Origin: Alistipes sp.
GTDB lineage: Bacteria; Bacteroidota; Bacteroidia; Bacteroidales; Rikenellaceae
Direction: 5' to 3'
Assembly (NCBI GenBank): GCA_017465575.1
Contig: JAFTVX010000037.1
Coordinates: 1 to 55,006, forward strand
DNA length: 55,006 nt
In this document: positions 16,575 to 25,319 of the stretch, in pieces
Numbering within the stretch: position 1 is the stretch's first letter
Layout of the letters: each line of letters begins with the position of its first letter
Notes under the pieces: generated by a model
Told to the model about the DNA's origin: nothing
Seen by the model: the letters and a program-made list of their open reading frames with translations, nothing else
Database searches by the model: none
Position numbers and translations under genes: made by a program

Positions 16575-17012
16575 ATGGAAGTAATTCTTATCAAAGATGT
16601 AGAGAACTTGGGTTACGCTAACGACATCGTTAATGTTCGCCCTGGCTATGCAAACAACTACTTGATTCCTCAGGGTTTCGCTAAGGCTGCTACTGCTTCT
16701 GCAAAGAAGGTATTGGCAGAGAACCTTCGTCAGCGCGCTCACAAGGACGCTAAGATTTTGGCTGACGCTCAGGCTTTGGCTGAGACTATCGCTAACATTA
16801 AGCTCACCATCACCGCTAAGGCTGAGGAGGAGAAGATCTTCGGTGCTGTTACCGCTGCTGACCTTGCTGCTGCACTTCAGGAGAAGGGCATCGAGGTTGA
16901 CCGTAAGAACATCGTTGTTGACTCAGTTAAGACCTTGGGTGAGTATGAGGCAGTTGCTAAGCTTCACCGCGAGGTTAAGGCTACTATCAAGTTTGCTGTA
17001 GTAGCAGAGTAA
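16575..17012 (+). CDS. rplI: Ribosomal protein bL9
   Basis: A 145-residue L9 protein: N-terminal domain MEVILIKDVENLGYANDIVNVRPGYANNYLIPQGFA-type signature, a central helix, and the C-terminal RNA-binding domain. It is the last gene of the operon; its stop TAA (17010-17012) forms the first bases of a flush-stop palindrome. Confidence 0.97.
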   Translation: MEVILIKDVENLGYANDIVNVRPGYANNYLIPQGFAKAATASAKKVLAENLRQRAHKDAKILADAQALAETIANIKLTITAKAEEEKIFGAVTAADLAAALQEKGIEVDRKNIVVDSVKTLGEYEAVAKLHREVKATIKFAVVAE

Positions 17013-17139
17013 TTTCTCGTGAAAAGGGGTCATTCTCGACCCATCACATAAGTAAGACCCCTCGGGCTGTACCTTTGTACTATCCCGAGGGGTCTTCTTT
17101 TGCGATGAGCCAAGCCTAACCCCTTTTGACGAGAAATTA
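17010..17139 (+). repeat. Flush-stop palindrome, copy B (after rplI)
   Basis: The most regular copy: 130 bp, beginning TAATTTCTCGTGAAAAGGGG and ending CCCCTTTTGACGAGAAATTA. The inner stem GACCCCTCGGG/CCCGAGGGGTC holds the core GGGCTGTAC...GTACTATCCC. The first TAA is the rplI stop codon. Confidence 0.75.
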
Positions 17140-17149
17140 GGGAGGCTAC

Positions 17150-17320
17150 TGTAAGGAAGTAGACTGCGCTCCGATGGAGCGCCTGCTACGCAGAGGGGTA
17201 TGAGAGGTATAAGTGGTACAAGGGGTTGCGCTTTTAAGAAGCGCGGGCTACGCCCCTTAGATCTCTTAGACCACTTTTACCCCTTGGGGCGTTAGCCCGA
17301 AGGCGGAACGCCTGCGCCTC
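17150..17320. repeat. Alpha-type iterated fold-back block
   Basis: Units agaggggtatgagaggtataagtggtaca on the left arm; complement ccttagatctcttagaccacttttaccccc-like on the right; loop gttgcgcttttaagaagcgc. It closely parallels 11341-11503, which also follows a flush-stop palindrome. No gene is seen in 17140-17432. Confidence 0.6.
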
Positions 17321-17388
17321 TTTCCTCTTTTCTTTATTATAGAATATAATAATTTCCAAATATTGGTCGTTTATTCAAAAATATTGTG

Positions 17389-17396
17389 TAACTTTG
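17389..17396 (+). promoter_or_regulatory. Promoter of the bamD operon
   Basis: TAACTTTG fits the -7 element; no clear -33 TTTG is found at the usual spacing. The leader to bamD is about 30 bases. Confidence 0.5.
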
Positions 17397-17432
17397 TGCG
17401 CTTATACGCATAAGCGCAAGAAAACGAAAAGT

Positions 17433-18251
17433 ATGAAGCGTATTTTTGGATATATCGTAGCAGTGGCCATCGTCGTAGTTGTGGCATCGTGCAGCGTGGT
17501 AAACCAGGCTATCAAGTCGGGCGACCCGCAGTATGCCTATGAGCAGGCGTTGATGCTCTACGAGAACGAGAAGTGGGGCCAGGCATCTGACCTCTTCGAG
17601 GCGTGTCGCCATATCTACATGGGCTCACCACGCGAGGATTCGCTATCGTACTACAATGCCCACTGCAAGTTCAAGGAGCGTAAGTATGACGAGGCATCGA
17701 TGTTGCTCGACGAGTATCGTCGCAAGTTTGCCCGTAGCCCCTTTATCGAGAATGCCGAGGGCATGTTTGCGCTATGCAACTTCTACATGGCACCAGGCCC
17801 TGAGCGCGACCAGGCTATCACGACACAGGCCATCATCGCCATCACAGAGTTTATGTCGCGCTACCCCGAGTCAGAGCAGATACCCCGCTTTCAGGAGATG
17901 CTCGACGACCTCACGGATCGCCTTGAGCAGAAGAGCTACATGAATGCCTACACCTACTACAAGATTGGTCGCTACAAGTCGGCAATCGTGGCGTTCAAGA
18001 ATGTGATGAAGCGCTACCCCGAGTCGAAGCGCACCGAGCAGATGATGTACTACGCCACGGTTTCGGCATATCGCCTCGCCGAGAACTCTGTAGCCTCGAA
18101 GCAGGTAGACCGTTACCTTGCAATGCTCGACCACTACTACTCGTTTATCGCCGAGTTCCCCGAGTCGAAGCACACCAAAGAGATGGAGCGCATGGCAAAG
18201 GATGCCCGCAACTTCCTCGACAAGAACCGCTCGACAGAGGAGACAATTTAA
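17433..18251 (+). CDS. bamD: Outer-membrane assembly lipoprotein BamD
   Basis: A 272-residue lipoprotein with lipobox VASC (Cys at about 20) followed by TPR-type repeats (YAYEQALMLYENEKWGQASDLFEAC, YNAHCKFKERKYDEASMLLDEY, TYYKIGRYKSAIVAFKNVMKRYPESK). BamD is the essential lipoprotein of the BAM complex that inserts beta-barrels. I start it at ATG 17433 because the upstream in-frame start at 17394 overlaps the promoter. The operon continues with rpoZ, coaBC and recN. Confidence 0.92.
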   Translation: MKRIFGYIVAVAIVVVVASCSVVNQAIKSGDPQYAYEQALMLYENEKWGQASDLFEACRHIYMGSPREDSLSYYNAHCKFKERKYDEASMLLDEYRRKFARSPFIENAEGMFALCNFYMAPGPERDQAITTQAIIAITEFMSRYPESEQIPRFQEMLDDLTDRLEQKSYMNAYTYYKIGRYKSAIVAFKNVMKRYPESKRTEQMMYYATVSAYRLAENSVASKQVDRYLAMLDHYYSFIAEFPESKHTKEMERMAKDARNFLDKNRSTEETI

Positions 18252-18283
18252 CGAAGCAGAGAATAGAAACACAAGATATAACT

Positions 18284-18604
18284 ATGGAGATTAAGAAGAA
18301 CATTCCCAGCAACACGATTACTCGTAAGTTGGTAGATTTGGATGCTCCCACAGGCAACATCTACGAGAGCATCAACATCATTGCACGCCGTGCCAACCAG
18401 ATTGCTACGGAGCTCAAGACCGAGCTTAACCGCAAGCTCGCCGACTTCTCGTCGCCCACCGACAACTCGGTAGAGGAGACCTTCGAGAACCGTGAGCAGA
18501 TTGAGATTTCGCGCTTCTACGAGCGTCTTCCCAAGCCCGCAATCATCGCTACCGAGGAGTTCCTCGATGGTGAGGTTTACTTCCGCCACGGCTCAGAGAA
18601 GTAG
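18284..18604 (+). CDS. rpoZ: RNA polymerase omega subunit (Bacteroidetes/Rpb6 type)
   Basis: A 106-residue protein with the omega core (GNIYESINIIARRANQIATELKTELNRKL) and the C-terminal extension normal for Bacteroidetes. Omega assists folding of beta-prime. The position between bamD and coaBC is common in this phylum. Confidence 0.88.
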   Translation: MEIKKNIPSNTITRKLVDLDAPTGNIYESINIIARRANQIATELKTELNRKLADFSSPTDNSVEETFENREQIEISRFYERLPKPAIIATEEFLDGEVYFRHGSEK

Positions 18605-18674
18605 TTATCTTTTCGGACACTACCCCACCACGGCATTTGTTCGATGGGTGGGATAGTGCATAAAAGCTACGATT

Positions 18675-19874
18675 ATGCTTAACGGCAAACACATTATTCT
18701 TGGAATTACAGGCAGCATAGCAGCATACAAGGCGGCTATGCTTTGCCGTCTTTTGGTGAAGGAGGGTGCCGAGGTAAGAGTTATCATGACACCTCTTGCC
18801 AAGCAGTTTATCACGCCTCTGACGATGGCTACCCTCTCGAAGCACCCCATTCTCGTAGAGTTCTTCAACCCCGAGAATGGCGAGTGGAATTCACATGTGT
18901 CGCTTGGCGAGTGGGCCGACATGTTGCTCATAGCGCCCGCCACAGCCAACACCTTGGCGAAGATGACAACAGGCATTGCCGACAATCTTCTGCTTACCAC
19001 CTATCTCTCGGCACGCTCTGTGGTTGCCGTAGCCCCCGCTATGGACCTCGATATGTATGCACATACGACCACACAGCAGAACTTGCGCACCCTTGCGGAG
19101 CGTGGCGTCGAGATTATCGAGCCCGCAGCAGGCGAGCTTGCAAGCGGTCTTGTGGGCAAGGGTCGTATGGCCGAGCCCGAGGAAATTGTTGAGCGTGTAC
19201 GCGAGATTTTGGGTGGCGTAAAAAAAAAGTCGTTAGAGGGTAAGCGCTACATCGTAACCGCAGGTGCTACGATAGAGCCTATCGACCCTGTGCGCTACAT
19301 TACGAACCACTCAACCGGCAAGATGGGCTATGCCATTGCCGAGGAGTTGGCACGCCGTGGTGCCGAGGTGAAGCTTATCAGCGGTCGTACTGCACTCGCT
19401 GTGCCCAAGGGCGTAGAGCGCATCGACACACTCACGGCAGAGGATATGTATAACGCTGCCGTCAGCGAATGGCAAGATGCAGATGGCGCAGTTATGTGCG
19501 CTGCCGTTGCCGACTACACACCCAAGACAGTTGCCGACCGCAAGCTTAAGAAGTCCGACGACGATATGCGCATCGAGCTTCGCCGAACGAAGGATATAGC
19601 ACGCGAGCTTGGCGCATCGAAGGGCAACCGCACACTCGTTGGCTTTGCGTTGGAGACCGACAACGAGGAGGCAAATGCCGAGGGTAAGTTGGAGCGCAAG
19701 AATCTCGACTTTGTAGTGCTCAACTCGTTGCGTGACGAGGGCGCAGGCTTCCGTGGCGACAACAACAAGGTTACGCTTATTGACCGCAATGGCCGTGAGG
19801 AGCACCCATTGATGTCGAAGAAAAAGGTTGCCGAAATCATCGTAGATAAGATTGAAAAGCTAAATAACAAGTAA
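18675..19874 (+). CDS. coaBC: Bifunctional CoaBC (CoA biosynthesis)
   Basis: A 399-residue fusion. The N-terminal CoaC flavoprotein (about 1-180) decarboxylates phosphopantothenoylcysteine: GSIAAYKAAMLCRLL, the SHVSLGEWAD active-site His, and PAMDLDMY in place of PAMNxxMW. The C-terminal CoaB domain (about 190-399) joins cysteine to phosphopantothenate: AGATIEPIDPVRYITNHSTGKMG. At the domain boundary nine consecutive A (19220-19228) form a slippery run; a shift of one base in either direction meets a stop within a few codons. Confidence 0.93.
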   Translation: MLNGKHIILGITGSIAAYKAAMLCRLLVKEGAEVRVIMTPLAKQFITPLTMATLSKHPILVEFFNPENGEWNSHVSLGEWADMLLIAPATANTLAKMTTGIADNLLLTTYLSARSVVAVAPAMDLDMYAHTTTQQNLRTLAERGVEIIEPAAGELASGLVGKGRMAEPEEIVERVREILGGVKKKSLEGKRYIVTAGATIEPIDPVRYITNHSTGKMGYAIAEELARRGAEVKLISGRTALAVPKGVERIDTLTAEDMYNAAVSEWQDADGAVMCAAVADYTPKTVADRKLKKSDDDMRIELRRTKDIARELGASKGNRTLVGFALETDNEEANAEGKLERKNLDFVVLNSLRDEGAGFRGDNNKVTLIDRNGREEHPLMSKKKVAEIIVDKIEKLNNK

Positions 19875-19880
19875 AAACGA

Positions 19881-21521
19881 ATGTTAAGAAAGCTCTCGAT
19901 AGAGAACTATGCCCTTATCGACACCTTGGAGGTCGAGTGGAACGAGCACCTGAACATCATCACTGGTGAGACGGGTGCCGGTAAGTCTATTCTGCTCGGC
20001 GCACTTGGCTTGTTGCTCGGTGCCAAGAATGAGGGTCAGGCGCTCAACGACCAGACGCGCAACTGCGTGGTCGAGGCGCAGTTCAACATCGCGGGCTACG
20101 GCCTTGAAGCGTTGTTCGACGAGAACGACCTCGACTACGAGGAGGATATCACCATTCGCCGTGTTATCACCCCTGCGGGCAAGAGCCGAGCATTTGTTGG
20201 CGATATGCCTGTACAGCTGGCCACCCTCCGTGAGCTTGGCGCACGCATTATCGACATTCACTCTCAGCACCAAAACTTGGTGCTCTCGTCGGAGGATTTC
20301 CGTATCTCGACCCTCGACACCATAGCCCAGAACCACGATATCGTGGAGCGCTACACCACCCTACTTGCGACACTCAATACGCTGCGTAGCCGTCATCGTG
20401 ATATGGTCGCTGCGATGGAGTCGGCACGCAAGGATGAGGAGTGGTTGCGCTATACTGTCGAGGAGCTTCGTGCTGCAAAGCTCAAAGCAGGCGAGCAAGC
20501 CGAGGTGGAGCAGAGGCTTGCCACCTTGGAGAGTGCCGAGAGCATCAACGAGGCACTCACCACGCTACGCAACACACTCGACGAGGAGGAGTTGGGCGCA
20601 ATATCTGCCCTCACACGCTCGATGCGTGCGTTGGAGCAGCTCTCAGAGCGCTACCCCGCTGGTGGCGAGATTGGCGAGAGGTTGAAGGGCGTAGTTGCCG
20701 AGCTTAAAGACATTAGCACCACAGCTGCCGACGAGGTGGAGCGCATAGATGCCGACCCCGAGAAGGTGCAGCAGCTAAGCGACAGGCTCAACACCATCTA
20801 CTCGTTGGAGCTAAAGCACCGTGCCGAATCGTACGACGACCTACTACATAAGGCCTCGGAGTATGAGGCACGCCTCGCAACGATTGACAACAGCGATAGC
20901 GAACTCAAAGCATTGGAGCTTGAGATTCTCGATGCCGAGAACGAGGTGCGCGATGCTGCGAAGAGACTCACCGCATCACGCAAGGCGGTATGTCCCGCCT
21001 TCGAGGAGAGCATCGTGACAACACTCCGCAAGCTCGGTATGGCAGATGCCATCTTCAAGGTGGAGTTTCAGCCTACGGCGCAGTTTACCGCATCGGGCGA
21101 GGATAGCGTTACCTACCTCTTCACAGCCAACCGCACATCGAAGCCCGCACCTATCGAGCGTGTGGCATCTGGTGGTGAGCTCTCGCGTGTGATGCTTGCG
21201 TTGAAGGGTATTCTGGCACGCTCGAAGCGACTACCCTCGATAATTTTTGATGAGATTGACACCGGCGTATCGGGTCAGATTGCCGATGCTATGGGCGAGA
21301 TTATCGCCGAGATGTCCGAGACGATGCAGGTCATCGACATTACGCACCTACCGCAGGTGGCCTCGAAGTCGGGCGACCACTTCGTAGTCTACAAGAGCGA
21401 GGGCGTAACGAATATCCGCAAACTTACAAAGGCGGAGCGCATCGACGAGATAGCAAAGATGCTCTCGGGAAGCACAATCACGGATGCTGCGCGTAAGCAA
21501 GCAAAAATCCTCTTGGGATAG
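19881..21521 (+). CDS. recN: DNA repair ATPase RecN
   Basis: A 546-residue SMC-like protein: Walker A GETGAGKS at the N-terminus, a central coiled-coil (about 150-360) and the C-terminal signature and Walker B (ASGGELSRVMLALK, FDEIDTGVSGQIADAMG). RecN acts on double-strand breaks. It is the last gene of the bamD operon, 6 bases after coaBC. The stop TAG lies in the loop of the terminator hairpin. Confidence 0.95.
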   Translation: MLRKLSIENYALIDTLEVEWNEHLNIITGETGAGKSILLGALGLLLGAKNEGQALNDQTRNCVVEAQFNIAGYGLEALFDENDLDYEEDITIRRVITPAGKSRAFVGDMPVQLATLRELGARIIDIHSQHQNLVLSSEDFRISTLDTIAQNHDIVERYTTLLATLNTLRSRHRDMVAAMESARKDEEWLRYTVEELRAAKLKAGEQAEVEQRLATLESAESINEALTTLRNTLDEEELGAISALTRSMRALEQLSERYPAGGEIGERLKGVVAELKDISTTAADEVERIDADPEKVQQLSDRLNTIYSLELKHRAESYDDLLHKASEYEARLATIDNSDSELKALELEILDAENEVRDAAKRLTASRKAVCPAFEESIVTTLRKLGMADAIFKVEFQPTAQFTASGEDSVTYLFTANRTSKPAPIERVASGGELSRVMLALKGILARSKRLPSIIFDEIDTGVSGQIADAMGEIIAEMSETMQVIDITHLPQVASKSGDHFVVYKSEGVTNIRKLTKAERIDEIAKMLSGSTITDAARKQAKILLG

Positions 21522-21537
21522 CCAAGAGGATTTTTTA
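21503..21537. terminator. Bidirectional terminator between recN and tsaB
   Basis: The stem AAAAATCCTCTTGG (21503-21516) and CCAAGAGGATTTTT encloses GATAG, which includes the recN stop TAG (21519-21521). The A and T runs on both sides suit both converging transcripts. Confidence 0.8.
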
Positions 21538-21581
21538 TTTATAAAAGAGAAATGAGGAATTAGCAATTAGTAATGAGCAAT

Positions 21582-22289
21582 TTACAAAAGTTTCTTCTTT
21601 GAGGGAATAACCAAGAACTCCTTCAAATAGAATGGCTCAAAGTAGGCTAAGTCCTCGAACTTTTCGGCCTTAAAAGCCTCCTCTGCCAAGCGGACAATAC
21701 CGCGTGCCGAGGGTGCAATCTCAACAAATACTGCATCTGAAAGTAGCTCGGTGCACTTCTTGGCACCATTGCCGAAGATTACAAACTTATCCTTGCGCCA
21801 CTCCTTGAAACTCTCCTCCGTAACGACCTCGGCAACAACATCCGTAAGCGCCTTACCCTCATTATCAAAGACTTGGGCGTAGACCTCCATACGACGAGCA
21901 TCGACCAGCGGACAGAGCTTTGCCTTTGCCCACTCCTCATCCTCGATATCGAGGATGCCTGCATCGTAGTCCTCGCGGGCAACCTCGGTAAGGGCATCGA
22001 GCGAGCCAATAGCGATAAGCGGAATATTGAGGGCATAGCACATACCCTTGGCAAACGACACACCGATACGCAGACCCGTATACGAGCCTGGACCCTTGCC
22101 AACAGCGATAGCATCAAGGTCCGAGGGCTGAACACCCGTCTCGCGCAACAGCTCATCGACAAACAACGCCACCTTCTTGGCGTGGTCACGACCCTCGTCG
22201 CTCTCGCGGAGTGCCATCAACTCGCCATCATTGGCCAATGCCACAGAGCAGATATCTGTTCCTGTCTCAATCGAAAGTATTAGTGCCAT
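21582..22289 (-). CDS. tsaB: TsaB, tRNA t6A modification protein
   Basis: A 235-residue protein with the ASKHA ATPase-like start (ILSIETGTDICSVALANDG) and the TsaB signature AVGKGPGSYTGLRIGVSFAKG. With TsaD and TsaE it makes threonylcarbamoyl-adenosine at position 37 of ANN-decoding tRNAs. It begins 3 bases after smpB ends; both concern translation fidelity. Confidence 0.92.
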   Translation of the reverse strand: MALILSIETGTDICSVALANDGELMALRESDEGRDHAKKVALFVDELLRETGVQPSDLDAIAVGKGPGSYTGLRIGVSFAKGMCYALNIPLIAIGSLDALTEVAREDYDAGILDIEDEEWAKAKLCPLVDARRMEVYAQVFDNEGKALTDVVAEVVTEESFKEWRKDKFVIFGNGAKKCTELLSDAVFVEIAPSARGIVRLAEEAFKAEKFEDLAYFEPFYLKEFLVIPSKKKLL

Positions 22290-22292
22290 AGT

Positions 22293-22757
22293 CTATCTTC
22301 TATTATTTTTCATCGCCTTGTCCATCTCGCGCTTGGCATCGTTAGCCTTGAGGTATTCGCGCTTGTCGTAGGCCTTACGACCACGCGCAAGGCCGATAGC
22401 CACCTTTGCCAAACCTCTGTCGTTAAGGAAGATACGCAAGCCTACAACGGTCAATCCCCTATCCTGCAACGCACGCTGTAGCTTGTTTAGCTCCTTGCGG
22501 TTAAGCAATAGCTTGCGGTCGCGCTTGGGGATATGGTTGTTGCAAGTACCCCAGGTGTACTCGGCGATATTTAGGTTACGCAACCACAGCTCACCCGACT
22601 CGAAGTAGCAGTAGGAGTCCACCAACGAGGCCTTGCCGAGGCGCAACGACTTAATCTCGGTGCCCACAAGCACAATGCCGGCGATATACTCCTCCAAAAT
22701 CTCGTAGTCGAAGGTAGCACGCTTATTGCGAATATTTATATTTTTGTAATCTGCCAT
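22293..22757 (-). CDS. smpB: SmpB, tmRNA-binding protein
   Basis: A 154-residue Smp[37 protein letters not shown] and the basic tail. It brings tmRNA to stalled ribosomes. No clear promoter element was found in the 228 bases separating it from dnaG. That gap has only pyrimidine-rich sequence and a plus-strand TATCTTTG at 22892-22899. Confidence 0.95.
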   Translation of the reverse strand: MADYKNINIRNKRATFDYEILEEYIAGIVLVGTEIKSLRLGKASLVDSYCYFESGELWLRNLNIAEYTWGTCNNHIPKRDRKLLLNRKELNKLQRALQDRGLTVVGLRIFLNDRGLAKVAIGLARGRKAYDKREYLKANDAKREMDKAMKNNRR

Positions 22758-22985
22758 CTTACTTGTTTTCGGTAGTTACGCAACCCACATTGTTGCAAAA
22801 TCTTTTCCACTCTCTTCCTCCTACCACCCCACTTTTTGGCACTTATTTTGCCACTATCGGAGTGGGTGTCCGGTCAAGGTAACTATTCTTTTATCTTTGA
22901 TATGTTTTACACATCTTTTGTTTATTTTCTGTTTGCACACTGCCGGGCACCCGTTTTTAGCCTGCACCTGCAATAAGCAAGCAGT

Positions 22986-24977
22986 CTATATCGGGCGTTT
23001 GGTGCGCTTCGATATCTCGACACGCACGGTCTGCAAACGGGCAAGTGCCGACATAATATTCGACAGCTCCTCCTCCGATAAATCAGGAGTGTGCAATCGG
23101 CTCATAAACTCAGCAACCTGAATCTCGATAACACGGCTCTTGTAGAGCATCAGCGCCTTGGGTACGCCCTCGGTGAGTTGCTCCTCTTCGGACTCGATAT
23201 GCACCTCCTTCTGTCGCCAGATATCGCTAATCGTATAGTTGTCGTCGGCAGTAAGCAAATCAACAGCCACACGGCTAACTGCGGGGTCGTGGTGGTTGAT
23301 AAAGAGGTGGGTAGGCACCTCAACGCCCACGCCTAAGCGCTCCCACTCCTTTCGATAAAGCTCCACGATAGTGCGATATACGCCTGGGCGGAACTCAATG
23401 CTATCGAAATCGAGGTCGGAGAAGATATACTCCGCAACATTGACATCCAGATACTTCTTGTCCTCCTCTATAACGAGGGTACGATGTCCCGACTTGATGA
23501 GGTACTTCGTAAGTTCGCGCTCCAAGGTCTCGATGGTCGAGCCTCCAGTGATGGGCTGCATAGCCTCGCCACTCGGCTGTCGCTCGACATAGAGTGCCGA
23601 GGGCTTTGTGCTATCGTGCTCACGCTGCTGCTGACGGCGCAAGAAGTCTTGTGCCTCACGATTGCCTTTGACGCCCTCGCGGTTGCGCGCCACCTCGACA
23701 CCGAGGGTCTCGGCATCTATTTCCATAACGCCAGCGCAGTACTTAACATACTCCTTGCGCTTGATGGTGTCGGGGATAAGGGCGATAGACTGCACCATAT
23801 CACGGATAGCCTCCGAGCGTGTTTGCGGGTCGGTAGCATCGCCCAAAAGCAACTGCGCCTTGAAGGCCAAGAAGTCTTGAGCCTGCTCCTTGATATAGGC
23901 ACGCAGCTCGTCAGACGAGTGCGCACGGGCAAAGGTATCGGGGTCGTGCTCCTCGGGGAGTAGCACGATGCGAACATTCATATCCTCCTTAAGCACAAGG
24001 TCTACACCACGCAATGCCGCCTTGACACCCGCCTTGTCGCCATCGTACATCAGCGTGATGTTGCGCGTGAAGCGACCCAAGAGGCGTATCTGCTCCTCGG
24101 TGAGCGATGTGCCCGACGATGCCACAACATTCTCAACACCAGCCTGATGCATCGAGATAACATCGGCATAGCCCTCTACCATAATCGCCATATCCTCCTG
24201 CTGGATTGCCTTCTTGGCGAAGAACAATCCGTAGAGCTCACGGCTCTTTGAGTATATCTCGCTCTCGGGCGAATTTTGATACTTCGCCACCTTCTTGTCG
24301 GTGCGCAAGGTACGACCACCAAACGCCACAACACGACCCGAGACATTGTGCACGGGGAAGATAACGCGGTCGTAGAAGCGGTCGCGAAGACGACCATCGC
24401 CCTCACGCTTAAGCGCCAAACCTGTCGAGAGCAAGAACTCCTCCTTGTAGCCTGCCGACAGCGCATCCATCGAGAAGCGGTCGCCACGCGAAGGGCAGAA
24501 GCCGAGACCGAACTTGTGAATCGTAGCATCCGAGAAGCCACGCAACGACGAGAAATAGGTGAGCGCCACCGAGCGACCCTCGTCCTCGGAGAACATATAG
24601 CGCTGGAAGTAATCGGCTGCCCACTGGTTCAGCACAAACATACTCTCGCGGTTGTTGTTGCGCTCGATATCCTCGGGCGTAAGCTCCTCATCCTTAACCT
24701 CGATGCCATAGCGCTTTGCCACCATCTTCAGCGCCTCAGGGTAAGAGATATTCTCCGACTCCATCACGAAGTTGATGGCATTGCCACCCTTGCCACAACC
24801 GAAGCACTTGTAGATGCCACGCGAGGGCGACACCACGAACGATGGTGTCTTCTCCTGATGGAAGGGACAGCACGCCTGATAGTTCACGCCCTTACGCTTG
24901 AGCGTGACATAGTCGCTAATGATATCAACGATATCAGCAGCAGCATAAATCCTATCTATGGTTTCGCGGTCAATCAT
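22986..24977 (-). CDS. dnaG: DNA primase DnaG
   Basis: A 663-residue primase. The N-terminal zinc-binding domain is CCPFHQEKTPSFVVSPSRGIYKCFGCG; the TOPRIM domain contains MVEGYADVISMHQAG and LMYDGDKAG; a C-terminal helicase-interaction domain follows. The start is supported by the family's N-terminus (MIDRETIDRIYAAADIVDIISDYV). The -7 promoter element ends 5 bases before the ATG, so the mRNA is probably leaderless. Confidence 0.96.
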   Translation of the reverse strand: MIDRETIDRIYAAADIVDIISDYVTLKRKGVNYQACCPFHQEKTPSFVVSPSRGIYKCFGCGKGGNAINFVMESENISYPEALKMVAKRYGIEVKDEELTPEDIERNNNRESMFVLNQWAADYFQRYMFSEDEGRSVALTYFSSLRGFSDATIHKFGLGFCPSRGDRFSMDALSAGYKEEFLLSTGLALKREGDGRLRDRFYDRVIFPVHNVSGRVVAFGGRTLRTDKKVAKYQNSPESEIYSKSRELYGLFFAKKAIQQEDMAIMVEGYADVISMHQAGVENVVASSGTSLTEEQIRLLGRFTRNITLMYDGDKAGVKAALRGVDLVLKEDMNVRIVLLPEEHDPDTFARAHSSDELRAYIKEQAQDFLAFKAQLLLGDATDPQTRSEAIRDMVQSIALIPDTIKRKEYVKYCAGVMEIDAETLGVEVARNREGVKGNREAQDFLRRQQQREHDSTKPSALYVERQPSGEAMQPITGGSTIETLERELTKYLIKSGHRTLVIEEDKKYLDVNVAEYIFSDLDFDSIEFRPGVYRTIVELYRKEWERLGVGVEVPTHLFINHHDPAVSRVAVDLLTADDNYTISDIWRQKEVHIESEEEQLTEGVPKALMLYKSRVIEIQVAEFMSRLHTPDLSEEELSNIMSALARLQTVRVEISKRTKRPI

Positions 24978-24982
24978 TCGTG

Positions 24983-24990
24983 CAAAGATA
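24983..24990 (-). promoter_or_regulatory. dnaG promoter, 5 bases from the start codon
   Basis: CAAAGATA on the plus strand reads TATCTTTG on the minus strand. Only 'cacga' separates it from the dnaG ATG. No TTTG is found at -33. Confidence 0.55.
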
Positions 24991-25003
24991 CTAAAAAATA
25001 TTA

Positions 25004-25166
25004 GAAGCTGCTTAAAATTTATTTATTTCATTCTTTTATTCTGTTTACGACTCTTTTCTCATATTATTCTCGTTACATAGGAACCCCTATGCGCCTCAAA
25101 TCATATGAGAAAATAGCCACAAAACAGATTATAAAATAATTTCACAAACAAAATTTAAGCAGCTTC
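25004..25166. repeat. 163-bp palindromic element upstream of dnaG
   Basis: The terminal arms GAAGCTGCTTAAAATTT (25004-25020) and AAATTTAAGCAGCTTC (25151-25166) are inverted copies. Inside, ATTCTGTTT pairs with AAAACAGAT, TTCTCATAT with ATATGAGAA, and a small hairpin cataggaacccctatg sits at the tip. The layout is like a MITE or a long cruciform; no coding capacity. Confidence 0.6.
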
Positions 25167-25193
25167 CGAGGAATGAGCAATTAGCAATAAATT

Positions 25194-25316
25194 GTTAGCG
25201 CAGAGAGAGGTCAGAGAGAGAACAGAGAGAGGTCAGAGAGAGGTCAGAGATACTGCGGATAACGCAATCAGCCCTCACTGAATTCTCCCTGATAACTCTC
25301 TGATAACTCCCCACGA
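25194..25316. repeat. Beta-type iterated fold-back block
   Basis: The left arm repeats gagagaggtcagagaga units; the right arm has ctctgataactctctgataactcc. The loop is tactgcggataacgcaat, identical to that of the block at 26225-26370. Confidence 0.6.
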
Positions 25317-25319
25317 CCC

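Noticed and set aside
22892-22899. Plus-strand TATCTTTG as promoter of an antisense RNA to dnaG
   Set aside because: No -33 element and no terminator or conserved fold downstream; a single 8-base match is expected by chance in this AT-rich gap.
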